Source of the DNA: Flammeovirgaceae bacterium
GTDB lineage: Bacteria > Bacteroidota > Bacteroidia > Cytophagales > Cyclobacteriaceae
Reading direction: 5' to 3'
Length of the DNA: 64,000 bases
Assembly (NCBI GenBank): GCA_021299455.1
Contig: JAJTGQ010000051.1
Coordinates: forward strand, 1-64,000
A program made the position numbers and the translations under genes. Positions within the stretch are counted from its first letter, which is position 1. The number at the start of each line of letters is the position of its first letter. This document shows, piece by piece, positions 1 through 8,136 of the stretch. The notes beneath the pieces were generated by a model. That model was not told the origin of the DNA. It searched no databases and saw only the letters and a list, made by a program, of their open reading frames with translations.

Positions 1-83
1 ATCTTTTCCAACATCTGACGCATGAAAACCATCCCTCCCCAAGGGGTGATTTCCTTGTCTGTATAGCCAATTTCAAACTCCAT
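1..83 (-). CDS. Partial transposase N-terminus (IS1380-like?)
   Basis: The first 27 codons of a gene entering from the left edge, starting at the ATG on the minus strand at position 83. The residues MEFEIGYTDKEITPWGGMVF recall the beginning of DDE transposases annotated as IS1380-like in Bacteroidota. That family call is from memory of the N-terminal 'TPWGG' pattern only; no catalytic residue is inside the window. If right, an insertion sequence ends between here and the pirin remnant, perhaps near 137, but no terminal inverted repeat can be paired because the other end is outside. Confidence 0.45.
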   Translation of the reverse strand, partial: MEFEIGYTDKEITPWGGMVFMRQMLEK

Positions 84-296
84 AACACTAAAATAGCTAT
101 TGCTACGCATTAGAAAATCCTATTGCGTAATTTGGGTTAAACACTCACAAATAGAGGACTTTCATATTTTTCAAATTTGGATTTATCTAAAAATAACACG
201 GCACGAAATGTTTATTTTTCAAAAGGAAAATAACTCAACAGAGTGCTTCTAGCTTTATCACCCGATGGAAGGAATGGAACAGCGTCAATTAACTAG

Positions 297-539
297 GACG
301 CATTCTTCAGTGTTTCAAAACTCGAAAAAGGAAATTCAGTTAGCTATAGCATGAATTTGAAAGACAATGGTGCTTATGCTCATTGTGCAACGGTTTCCAT
401 CGAAATTGACGACAAGAAGCTTGGTTCGGGGGATGCCATTAGAGTTTATGCAACACAAAGTATTTCAATCAGATATCATGAAGATGCAGAACTTATTTTT
501 GTTGAGGAGCCCATGAAGAGAGGAATTAGCCTTAAGTGA
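297..539 (+). pseudogene. Remnant of a pirin-family protein (C-terminal end)
   Basis: An open frame runs from just after a TAG at 294-296 to the stop at 537-539. It translates to a typical pirin/YhhW C-terminal barrel tail: KLEKG, then DNGAY, then SGDAIRV, then EDAELIFVEEPM. The normal protein has about 230-290 residues, so only the last third remains and no N-terminal metal-binding cupin with its His/Glu ligands is present. It lies directly beside the putative transposase end, which suggests the gene was cut by an insertion or deletion. Probably non-functional. Confidence 0.6.
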
Positions 540-566
540 ACATGAACATTGAACTTTACGGCAATT

Positions 567-1004
567 TCAATGCTGTGGATGCTCATTCAACTTGTGTATT
601 ACATCCAGCAACTTATTTTTTTGGGACGGTTCACAAATTTTATACACCTCCCTCATGTGCTTTAACATGGTTCGATCGATCTTACTCTGGATGGCGTTAT
701 TGGCGCTCTCCAATTTGAGCAGCGTATCTTCTGAAGGATTCTCCTGACTAATTTGTGCGAATAAATTTTTTTTTGTTCTTTTCAACTCCTCCAACAAAGG
801 ATCGAGAATGACCTTGTTTGAATCCAACAATCCTTTATACTGCCTGATCTGATTTGGGTCTAGCTGCAACTCTTTTATCAGGTACTCCGGCCCAATGGAC
901 GATAATTTTCGATTGTTCAAAAAGCCTAGCCCAAGAAAACTTGCCAAAATTAGATTAAGAGCAACGAGTATACGAATAACATTACGGTTAGAAACAGCTT
1001 TCAT
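567..1004 (-). CDS. Membrane-anchored periplasmic sensor, CpxP/CnrX-like
   Basis: A 145-residue protein with one N-terminal membrane segment (about residues 9-29) and a helical, charged periplasmic domain with the layout of the CpxP/Spy/CnrX heavy-metal-sensor superfamily: helical hairpins containing 'LQLDPNQIRQYKGLL' and a second 'KICEPSQKNKLLDVI' repeat. It is the last gene of a three-gene minus-strand operon behind an ECF sigma factor and a 90-residue one-helix protein, with 1 bp between this gene and the upstream one. This matches the parts list of the CnrYXH system, in which CnrX senses metal. Candidate ligands are the KHM and terminal EHPQH histidines; the signal is not known. Confidence 0.65.
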   Translation of the reverse strand: MKAVSNRNVIRILVALNLILASFLGLGFLNNRKLSSIGPEYLIKELQLDPNQIRQYKGLLDSNKVILDPLLEELKRTKKNLFAQISQENPSEDTLLKLESANNAIQSKIDRTMLKHMREVYKICEPSQKNKLLDVIHKLNEHPQH

Positions 1005-1005
1005 A

Positions 1006-1278
1006 TTAAAAGTTGATATTGTTTACAGAAATGAATTGACTTAAATCGTAGTATGCCTCAGTTGCAAAGGCTTGCTGGTACACTCGGTATCCAGTTGCGA
1101 TGTTGATACAAAAAAGTGCTACAGCAGCCGCTACCCACTGCCAGTTGAGCTCTATTACGTCCTCAGAACTCGATATCAACAATGGACGGATTCGTGTTTG
1201 GTAAAAATTCACTTCAAGTGGCGCTTGATTCCTACGTGCAATTTCAACCAATTCATCGAAGTCTGATAGGTGTTTCAT
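1006..1278 (-). CDS. Small single-pass membrane protein, candidate anti-sigma factor
   Basis: A 90-residue product if translation starts at the ATG at 1278 (MKHLSDFDELVEIAR); the longer frame starts inside the sigma gene and is less likely. Residues 1-47 are soluble and charged, followed by one membrane helix near 50-66 and a short outer tail. The size, topology and place between an ECF sigma gene (19 bp upstream) and a periplasmic sensor gene (1 bp downstream) resemble CnrY-type anti-sigma factors. I see no zinc-binding HxxxCxxC motif, so it would not be a ZAS-type protein. The function is inferred from context. Confidence 0.6.
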   Translation of the reverse strand: MKHLSDFDELVEIARRNQAPLEVNFYQTRIRPLLISSSEDVIELNWQWVAAAVALFCINIATGYRVYQQAFATEAYYDLSQFISVNNINF

Positions 1279-1297
1279 ATAAAGTTTGGTTTGTATT

Positions 1298-1870
1298 TTA
1301 GCTATTGAGTAACTGCTCCAGGTTTTTTCTTGCTCTGAATAAAAGTGACTCAACGGCAGATATCGTTGTGTCCATTGTTTGGGCTACTTCTTGATAACTT
1401 AACTCTGAAAGATAAAAGAGGGAAAACGCCAATTTTTGCTTTTGTGGCAACTGATTAATCAATGCTTCGGCCAGTTCTCTTTTCTCCTGCTCTTCCAGTT
1501 CTACCAAGGGTGTATTAAAGTCGATTGGATCAGCTTTTTGTTCCGCTGCATCTTTCGCCCAGAACAACCACCTACTTTTGCTCTCCCTTTTTCGCACACG
1601 CTCGATAGCTTTGTTTAGGCATACCCTGTACAACCATGTGTATGCTTTCGACTTTCCATCGAAGCGCGCGCTACCATTCCAAATAGAAAGAAACACATCC
1701 TGTACAACCTCTTCAGCTTCTTGCTTGTTGCGTACTGCGCTCATTGCAACTTTAAAAATTCGGTTGCCGAACCGATGATAAAGTGTCTCCAATGCAACTT
1801 CATTCTTGTGTTGGCAAGCTAAAAATAGCAACTCCTCATCTACATTATACCCGGATGTGATAACATTCAT
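1298..1870 (-). CDS. ECF-type RNA polymerase sigma factor
   Basis: A 190-residue sigma-70 family protein of the extracytoplasmic-function group. Region 2 is visible as 'LYHRFGNRIFKVAMSAVRNKQEAEEVVQDVF' followed by WLYRVCLNKA, and region 4 as LPQKQKLAFSLFYLSELSY leading to a helix-turn-helix (YQEVAQTMDTTISAVESLL). Regions 1 and 3 are missing, as usual in this group. It is first in the operon with the putative anti-sigma protein and CpxP/CnrX-like sensor. Divergent genes start at 2077 and 2671 and are plausible targets. I could not pick out its promoter motif. Confidence 0.93.
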   Translation of the reverse strand: MNVITSGYNVDEELLFLACQHKNEVALETLYHRFGNRIFKVAMSAVRNKQEAEEVVQDVFLSIWNGSARFDGKSKAYTWLYRVCLNKAIERVRKRESKSRWLFWAKDAAEQKADPIDFNTPLVELEEQEKRELAEALINQLPQKQKLAFSLFYLSELSYQEVAQTMDTTISAVESLLFRARKNLEQLLNS

Positions 1871-2076
1871 ATTCTATATTCCGGGAATAAAACTAAGCAA
1901 TCTTTGAGGCACACAGGATTAGTCGGATACCAACGATGGTAACTTGCGCTAAAAGAAATTATTTTTTACCCCATAGTCCTTCACAACAAGTAGACAGCGT
2001 AAATAAATAATAGTGACATCCTCTTTTGGTCGCAAGTTTTACCCATCGAAGCTCGACAAAGGTAAAAAACGAAACA

Positions 2077-2652
2077 ATGCACCGAGCTTTGCTGACATTA
2101 GTTTTAATAGTTACTTTTCAACAAGTAGGGTGGGCGCACCAGCCGGCATTTCAAATGATTTCTCTAAAACAGACGGGACAGTATTGGCAGCTTGTGTATA
2201 GCGAAACAAAAGCCACTAAAGAAAGTGTTCATTTTGAACCCCTAGATTTCATGCCATACCTCAGCGTCACAATTGACGGTAAGCCATTGCCGCTGACTGC
2301 CGATCGACCACAGCTCTTTCAAGATGGTATGGAAGTCAACCTTTGTACGCTGCCATCTGCCGAAGCTCTCACCATCCGTTTCCTAGCGAAAAACGAGCGA
2401 GCCAAATCAACACGTATTCTTAGGGTTGCCTGTATCGATGGAGATACGTACAGTGCTTTTCTAAAAAGGAATAAGCAATTTATCGAGCTTGTTTTTAGAA
2501 ATGGTAAATGGCAGATCAATTCAACGGAACAACAACCCAGCCAATGGCTGCCGCTACTTTTGCTAGCGTTAGCGGTTGTAGGTGTAGTGATATATTATGA
2601 ATGGTTTTCAAAAGAAACACCGGCCATAAAGGAACAACGCTTTTTCAGTTAA
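2077..2652 (+). CDS. Exported protein with C-terminal membrane anchor, unknown function
   Basis: A 191-residue product if the ATG at 2077 is used, which puts a good signal peptide (MHRALLTLVLIVTFQQVGWA) at the N-terminus; the longer frame from 2026 adds 17 residues lacking that logic. A mainly beta, charged region follows, then a membrane helix (WLPLLLLALAVVGVVIYYEW) and a short basic end, so the bulk would face the periplasm. I do not recognise the family. It is 18 bp ahead of the YHYH lipoprotein gene and diverges from the ECF sigma operon, so it may be one of that sigma factor's targets. Confidence 0.6.
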   Translation: MHRALLTLVLIVTFQQVGWAHQPAFQMISLKQTGQYWQLVYSETKATKESVHFEPLDFMPYLSVTIDGKPLPLTADRPQLFQDGMEVNLCTLPSAEALTIRFLAKNERAKSTRILRVACIDGDTYSAFLKRNKQFIELVFRNGKWQINSTEQQPSQWLPLLLLALAVVGVVIYYEWFSKETPAIKEQRFFS

Positions 2653-2670
2653 ACAATTAAAAACACGTAT

Positions 2671-3615
2671 ATGAAATTCTCAGAAAGCTTTGGTATTGCG
2701 GTTCCCCGCGGGAAAACTTTTCTCTTTTTCATTTTTACCGTTTCGATCTCGCTAGCTCTCACACAATGTAGTACTGACGAAAATAAAACCGGTATAATCA
2801 TGATAAATGGATATACAAACAAAGTAAAGATTACCGAGAGTAACGGATTTCGCATTGTTGAGTCTAATGGAATTCCCGACCATGAAGTAGGTGTATTTCC
2901 TAACCAATATGACCCAATAAAAATCATAGAGGTAGATCATATGTATCGAGTTACCTTAAGCCCAACGGCTCTGGCAGCACCAATCACCACACTATTCTAC
3001 GAATTTGGGGTAGCGATGAACGGGGTACCCATGGATCCCAATGGCCCATTCTATATTCATGGCGATGAGCGCAGAGCTATCCAGTTTCCATTCGAGGGAC
3101 TGGCCAGTGGATGGCAATACGAGGGGCTTTCTCAAAACGTAAAACTAGGTATGGATCAAAACAATGCGCACGTGCAGCCTCCTGGTATCTATCACTATCA
3201 TGGCGTGCCCACCGCATTTATAAAAAAGCGTACAGATAACGCCAAAACCACAAGAATGATTTTGTTGGGCTATGCTGCCGATGGCTTTCCTATTTATGGC
3301 AACAATGGCCATCAAGATCCAACCAACATTAATTCTCCATTAATTAAACTAAAGAGTAGTTACAAAAGTAAAACGGGCAGTCGACCTGCCAATTCTGGCG
3401 CTAAACCTACGGGCTCCTCTGGAGAGTATAATGGCACATTTGTCCAGGATTATGTTTACGAGAAAGGGCTGGGTGATTTAGACGAATGCAACGGCCGCTT
3501 TGGAGTCACTGACGAATACCCCAATGGAATCTACTACTATGTAATCACTGAAGAGTGGCCTTACATACCACGCCTTTTCAAAGGGATGCCAAATGACAGT
3601 TTTAAGATTGGGTGA
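2671..3615 (+). CDS. YHYH-domain lipoprotein
   Basis: A 314-residue lipoprotein: signal sequence with lipobox LALTQC (Cys about 33), then a YHYH domain. The naming motif is seen as PPGIYHYHG (Tyr-His-Tyr-His about 174-177), followed by LLGYAADGFPIYG and, near the end, DECNGRFGVTDEYPNGIYYY, all characteristic of the family. The biochemical role of YHYH proteins is not settled; the conserved His and acidic residues suggest metal binding. It follows the anchored protein at 2077 and faces the ECF operon. The family call is firm and the function is open. Confidence 0.85.
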   Translation: MKFSESFGIAVPRGKTFLFFIFTVSISLALTQCSTDENKTGIIMINGYTNKVKITESNGFRIVESNGIPDHEVGVFPNQYDPIKIIEVDHMYRVTLSPTALAAPITTLFYEFGVAMNGVPMDPNGPFYIHGDERRAIQFPFEGLASGWQYEGLSQNVKLGMDQNNAHVQPPGIYHYHGVPTAFIKKRTDNAKTTRMILLGYAADGFPIYGNNGHQDPTNINSPLIKLKSSYKSKTGSRPANSGAKPTGSSGEYNGTFVQDYVYEKGLGDLDECNGRFGVTDEYPNGIYYYVITEEWPYIPRLFKGMPNDSFKIG

Positions 3616-3762
3616 TTTCATTCCGCTATTTCAACAGAGACAAAAAAGATTACAACAATAAATAGTGACGCGCCAACCCTGAAACAGGGCAAAATTTTAA
3701 ATACGCATCTATTTTCTTGGTGTAGTTTGTATCTTGGCAAGAAAATTGGAAATCTTTTAGCG

Positions 3763-4344
3763 ATGGATGCGGAGCAATCTCAGTTGGTAAATGTACTCAC
3801 CCGCATTGTTGCTATTCCTGAGCACGAACTCCAGATTGCCCTATCAAAATTTAAGCAGACATCTTTTCAAAAAGGCAGCCATATCCTTTCTGAGGGTCAG
3901 GTATGCAAAAATTTATATTTTATAAATTCCGGACTTGCAAGGTCTTATCTATTGCAAGACGGCAAGGAGCATATCCGACAATTCGCAGCGGAAAATGACT
4001 TTTTGGTTGACTTGGGAAGCTTTCTATCTCAAACAAAGTCGCCATTTTATTTGCAGGCGATCGAAGATACCGATACACTTCAAATCAGTTTTGAAGACTT
4101 AAATTGCTTGTTTAATTCCTCTTTTTACTTTATGAAGCTAGGGAAACTGATTGCGGACCGTTCAACCATAAATTTGATAAAACGCAGCGTTTCTTTAGTA
4201 AAGGATGACGCTAAACACCGCTATTTATACTTCATTAAAGAAAGACCCTCACTAATTCAAAGAGTTCCCCAATTTATGATAGCCTCTTATTTAGGCATTA
4301 CACCAGAGAGTTTGAGCAGGATAAGAAAAGAAATTTCCGGATAA
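3763..4344 (+). CDS. Crp/Fnr-family transcription regulator
   Basis: A regulator of 193 residues from the ATG at 3763; a TTG at 3727 would add 12 residues and is less likely. The N-terminal part is a cyclic-nucleotide-type beta roll (KGSHILSEGQVCKNLYFINSG, LQDGKEHIRQFAAENDFL) and the end is a short winged helix (QFMIASYLGITPESLSRIRKE), the form common in Bacteroidota. The cAMP-binding RxS signature of true Crp is not evident. It precedes the barrel/dioxygenase-like/TonB block on the same strand and may regulate it. It is one of three such genes in the window, at 3.8, 13.2 and 24.8 kb. Confidence 0.9.
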   Translation: MDAEQSQLVNVLTRIVAIPEHELQIALSKFKQTSFQKGSHILSEGQVCKNLYFINSGLARSYLLQDGKEHIRQFAAENDFLVDLGSFLSQTKSPFYLQAIEDTDTLQISFEDLNCLFNSSFYFMKLGKLIADRSTINLIKRSVSLVKDDAKHRYLYFIKERPSLIQRVPQFMIASYLGITPESLSRIRKEISG

Positions 4345-4423
4345 GATCATTTCTTACCATACATCAATTTACGGGGTTTCTATTGTATTGTCATTTGCAG
4401 TGTAAAAATTAAACACTGTAAAA

Positions 4424-5008
4424 ATGAAAAAAATAACTATCGCAGCAGCAGCATTTCTCCTGCTTTTTGGAGTTAAACACTCAAATGCACAAACAAAATC
4501 CTTTGAATTTGAAACCGATCCAACTTCGTTTTTTACTAACGGCTACAACTTCAATTTCGGATATTCTATCCCGCATTGGGCCATTCGACTAGTTCCGTAT
4601 AAAACGGAATTACCTGAATTTATACATGGCAATAAGGACTTCAAACAAAACATGCTTGGAGTAGCATTTGACCTTGACTATTTTTTCAAAGAAAACAACA
4701 ATGGATTGTTCGTAGGCCCTGTTGTGATATACTCCAAAGACGAAATAGAAAATAGCTACAAACAAAAAATCAACAATGACCAATTATTGGCTGGGTTAAG
4801 GATTGGCTATAGAATTATGCCATTTAAAAAGCAACGGGAAAATTTGAACGGCTTTTATTTTACACCTTTTATTGCCCCGTTTTATTCCTTCGCAAACGAT
4901 GTTGCATTTACAAATGGAAATTCGTTTGAATACAAACAATTCCAATTCTGGGGAGGAATTCATTTGGGCTACAGAATAAATACCAGGTATAATAGTTCGA
5001 ATGAATAA
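4424..5008 (+). CDS. Secreted, probably outer-membrane barrel protein
   Basis: A 194-residue protein with signal peptide MKKITIAAAAFLLLFGVKHSNAQ and alternating aromatic/polar strands such as GYNFNFGYSIPHWAIRLVPY, GLFVGPVVIYS, LLAGLRIGYRIMPF and FWGGIHLGYRIN, consistent with a small eight-strand-type outer-membrane barrel. It overlaps the following dioxygenase-like gene by 8 bp, so the two are translated together. A nearly identical copy of its first 230 bp lies at 11131. I do not know a specific function; close coupling to a lipoprotein enzyme and a TonB receptor suggests a cell-surface role. Confidence 0.65.
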   Translation: MKKITIAAAAFLLLFGVKHSNAQTKSFEFETDPTSFFTNGYNFNFGYSIPHWAIRLVPYKTELPEFIHGNKDFKQNMLGVAFDLDYFFKENNNGLFVGPVVIYSKDEIENSYKQKINNDQLLAGLRIGYRIMPFKKQRENLNGFYFTPFIAPFYSFANDVAFTNGNSFEYKQFQFWGGIHLGYRINTRYNSSNE

Positions 5009-5639
5009 GCTGTTGAACATATTTTTCCCAATGATACTTTTTTCGTTGATGGGATGTTCACTAAGCAATAAAATTCTAACTAAAAATGACGGTACTGGCC
5101 CTTATTACCCACCTAACCCAACCGGACTTCCATTTTACGGTTCAGTACCTATCTCAAATCCAGAAATAGCCACTGATGACCTGGCAATACACCCACTAAC
5201 AGGCCTTAATGCTCAGGGTGAAAAAACTTTAATAACGGGAATAGTATTAGGGTTAGATAGCATTCCAATTTCTGGAGTTAAAGTTGAACTATGGAACACC
5301 AATGTCTTTGGCTCTTATCCAACCGAGAAAAAACCTAAAGGAATCGATCCAAATTTTTTTGGATACGGAAGGACAAAAACAGACGATAATGGCAAATTTC
5401 AATTTACAACAATTCGCCCGTTGGCTTATACTCGCTATGGATTTTTAATACGCAGGCCAGCACATTTTCACTTAAAATTTTCAAGCAATAAGGTCATCGG
5501 TATTGGTGTTGAAGCTGATATAATAAGTGATAGCAATCAATATATTGAAGGGAAAACCAAAATTTTATTAAGCACCTCGCATTCCAAGGCATATCAATGG
5601 CAGGGTGAATTGCGGATTGTCCTCGACAAATCAAAATAA
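5001..5639 (+). CDS. Intradiol ring-cleavage dioxygenase-like lipoprotein
   Basis: A 212-residue lipoprotein (lipobox FSLMGC, Cys 19) whose body matches the intradiol dioxygenase fold: ITGIVLGLDSIPISGVKVEL, WNTNVFGSYP, then FGYGRTKTDDNGKFQFTTI, then RPAHFHLKF. In catechol/protocatechuate dioxygenases ferric iron is held by two Tyr and two His; here the Tyr of GSYP, a Tyr of LAYTRY and both His of AHFH are present. It is therefore potentially an active Fe(III) enzyme, placed outside the cytoplasm by its lipid anchor, which is atypical for aromatic catabolism. It overlaps the barrel gene upstream and precedes a TonB receptor. The substrate is unknown. Confidence 0.75.
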   Translation: MNKLLNIFFPMILFSLMGCSLSNKILTKNDGTGPYYPPNPTGLPFYGSVPISNPEIATDDLAIHPLTGLNAQGEKTLITGIVLGLDSIPISGVKVELWNTNVFGSYPTEKKPKGIDPNFFGYGRTKTDDNGKFQFTTIRPLAYTRYGFLIRRPAHFHLKFSSNKVIGIGVEADIISDSNQYIEGKTKILLSTSHSKAYQWQGELRIVLDKSK

Positions 5640-5709
5640 ATTAATTCTGGGTAATTCTAAAAACAAGTAATTCGAACAATAAAAAACAATTCAACAAAAA
5701 TTATGTTTC

Positions 5710-8130
5710 ATGGCGACAAATTATAGATGGTATTTAGCCGTAATGTTTCTGTTTGTGACACTTACTACAAATGCGCAAAAGTACACTTTATCAGGCTATG
5801 TAAAGGATAGCTTAACTAACGAGTTCCTCATTGGGGCAACTATTCAAATTGCAAATACGTCAACAGGTGTGTCTTCCAATGCCTATGGTTTTTTTTCCTT
5901 ACAAGTACAAAAAGGTAATGTAGACTTACTCATAAATTATATAGGTTACGAGACTAGAGCAATTACCATTAATATCGCATCTAACATATCGTTAGATTTT
6001 GCATTAAAAGAAAAACGCCAAACATTAAGCGAGGTTGTTGTTTCAAGTACAAAAGCCAATCAAAAAATAATCAGTACGGAAATGTCAACCGAAAGATTAT
6101 CGGCTAAAGACATTAAGCAAATTCCGATGGTACTTGGGGAGGCTGATGTTATCAAATCTATCCAATTACTTCCTGGTGTTTCCGCTCCTAACGAAGGCTC
6201 AGGTGGTTTTAATGTTAGAGGTGGTTCAGCCGACCAAAACCTAATTCTGCTTGATGAAGCCATTGTTTATAATCCATCGCATTTGTTTGGTTTCTTTTCT
6301 GTATTTAATGCAGATGCTCTTAAAGATGCTACACTCTATAAAGGTGGCATACCATCTAAATACGGTGGAAGGCTCTCATCTGTGTTAGATATACGAATGA
6401 GAGAAGGCAGCAACAAAAAGTTTGCCGCCACAGGAGGCATTGGTTTACTATCAAGCCGGCTTACGCTTGAAACTCCGCTAGGAAAAGTATATGAAAATGG
6501 TGCAAAAGGTTCAATGCTTATCTCAGCACGTAGATCTTATGCAGATATTTTTCTACCGCTTTCATCTGATACAACAATAAATCGGAATAAACTGTACTTC
6601 TACGATTTAAATTTTAGAAGCAATTATCGATTATCAGACAAAGACAGAGTTTTTTTATCCGGCTATTTTGGTAGAGATAAAATTGATGTACCCAATGGTT
6701 TTGGAAATTCGTGGGGTAACGCAACGGGCACTTTACGGTGGAATCACTTATTCAATTCAAAGCTCTTTATGAATCTAAGTGCTATTTATTCTAATTACGA
6801 CTATGAAATCACTTTCTATCCTGCAAATAGTTTTAAATGGAATTCAGCATTATCTAATCTAAATTTTAAAGCTGATTTTGATTATTATGTCAATGATAAG
6901 CATAATTTAAAATTAGGATTAGGCTCAATATACTATTTATTTAATCCAGGAAGTATATCTCCGCTTGGTTCAACATCTACTATCAATGCCACAGATTATG
7001 CTGTAAAAAAGGCAATAGAAAACTACATCTATATACAAGATGATTACAAAATAACTGACCGATTGAGTATTATGTTTGGTATTAGGATTTCTCAATTTGC
7101 ACAATTAGCCAATGATTCTATTCCAAATTATCGTAATAGTCAATCGGTGGTATTTAACCCGACTATTAACAATTATCAGAAAGGAACAATTACTTCTTAT
7201 GAGAAGTATCAAAAAAATACGTGGCTTAATAATTCGTTGGGATTTGAGCCACGGGCGAGTGTCAACTATCAGGTAAACGAATCGGCAAGTATTAAGGTGG
7301 GTTATAACAGAATGTATCAATATATTCATTTATTATCAACAGCAACATCACCCACACCGCTTGATCTTTACACGCCAAGTTCATCATTTATAAAACCACA
7401 AATTGCAGATCAAGTAGCGACTGGTTTTTTCAAAAATTCCGGTAATAGCAGATATGAGGTCAGCGTGGAAGGCTATTATAAATGGATGCAAAACCAATTT
7501 GATTTTATTGATGGGGCATCGCCATTACTAAACAATTCGCCTGAAACAATTCTACTAAATGGCTCAGCAAGGTCGTATGGTTTGGAGTTTATGATAAAGA
7601 AAGGTGAGGGCAGGTTTACTGGTTGGGTAAGTTATACTCTCTCCAAAGCAGAACGCCAAACACCTGGCATAGATGGAGGAAGAGGCATTAATAATGGCGA
7701 ATATTATGTTACAAGCTACGATAAACCACATAATTTGGCAGTTACAGCTAGTTATAAATTAAGTGAGAAATGGTCTTTTTCCGCAAACTTTATTTTTCAA
7801 TCTGGCAGACCAGTAACTTATCCAGAATCAAAATATACATTTAATGGGCTTTCAATTCCAGAATATAGTGAACGAAATGCACATCGTTTACCTGATTATC
7901 ATCGCTTAGATATTGCTGCAACACTTAAAGGTAAAGAAACCAAGAAATGGAAAAGTCAATGGGTTTTTGGTATCTATAATATTTACAATCGCCAAAATGC
8001 TGCAAATATTACGTTTAGAGAAACCTTGGTTGGTAATACTGAAGCTGGCTTGGGAACTGGAGAAAACAAGGCCTTTAAACTCACTTACTTTGGCATTGTA
8101 CCAAGTATTTCTTACGAATTTAAATTTTAA
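5710..8130 (+). CDS. TonB-dependent receptor with N-terminal regulatory-like domain
   Basis: An 806-residue outer-membrane receptor: signal peptide, a carboxypeptidase-regulatory-like beta sandwich (about residues 24-105, YTLSGYVKDSLTNEFLIGAT and the usual GYETRAITI), a plug domain (about 120-230, with NVRGGSADQNLILLDEAIVYNPSH) and a C-terminal barrel ending in phenylalanine (YEFKF). This is the type that pairs with DUF4249 lipoproteins, and such a gene follows after 6 bp. It would import a ligand with TonB/ExbBD energy. The ligand is not evident; neighbours do not include polysaccharide hydrolases, so a SusC role is unlikely. Confidence 0.92.
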   Translation: MATNYRWYLAVMFLFVTLTTNAQKYTLSGYVKDSLTNEFLIGATIQIANTSTGVSSNAYGFFSLQVQKGNVDLLINYIGYETRAITINIASNISLDFALKEKRQTLSEVVVSSTKANQKIISTEMSTERLSAKDIKQIPMVLGEADVIKSIQLLPGVSAPNEGSGGFNVRGGSADQNLILLDEAIVYNPSHLFGFFSVFNADALKDATLYKGGIPSKYGGRLSSVLDIRMREGSNKKFAATGGIGLLSSRLTLETPLGKVYENGAKGSMLISARRSYADIFLPLSSDTTINRNKLYFYDLNFRSNYRLSDKDRVFLSGYFGRDKIDVPNGFGNSWGNATGTLRWNHLFNSKLFMNLSAIYSNYDYEITFYPANSFKWNSALSNLNFKADFDYYVNDKHNLKLGLGSIYYLFNPGSISPLGSTSTINATDYAVKKAIENYIYIQDDYKITDRLSIMFGIRISQFAQLANDSIPNYRNSQSVVFNPTINNYQKGTITSYEKYQKNTWLNNSLGFEPRASVNYQVNESASIKVGYNRMYQYIHLLSTATSPTPLDLYTPSSSFIKPQIADQVATGFFKNSGNSRYEVSVEGYYKWMQNQFDFIDGASPLLNNSPETILLNGSARSYGLEFMIKKGEGRFTGWVSYTLSKAERQTPGIDGGRGINNGEYYVTSYDKPHNLAVTASYKLSEKWSFSANFIFQSGRPVTYPESKYTFNGLSIPEYSERNAHRLPDYHRLDIAATLKGKETKKWKSQWVFGIYNIYNRQNAANITFRETLVGNTEAGLGTGENKAFKLTYFGIVPSISYEFKF

Positions 8131-8136
8131 ACAATT

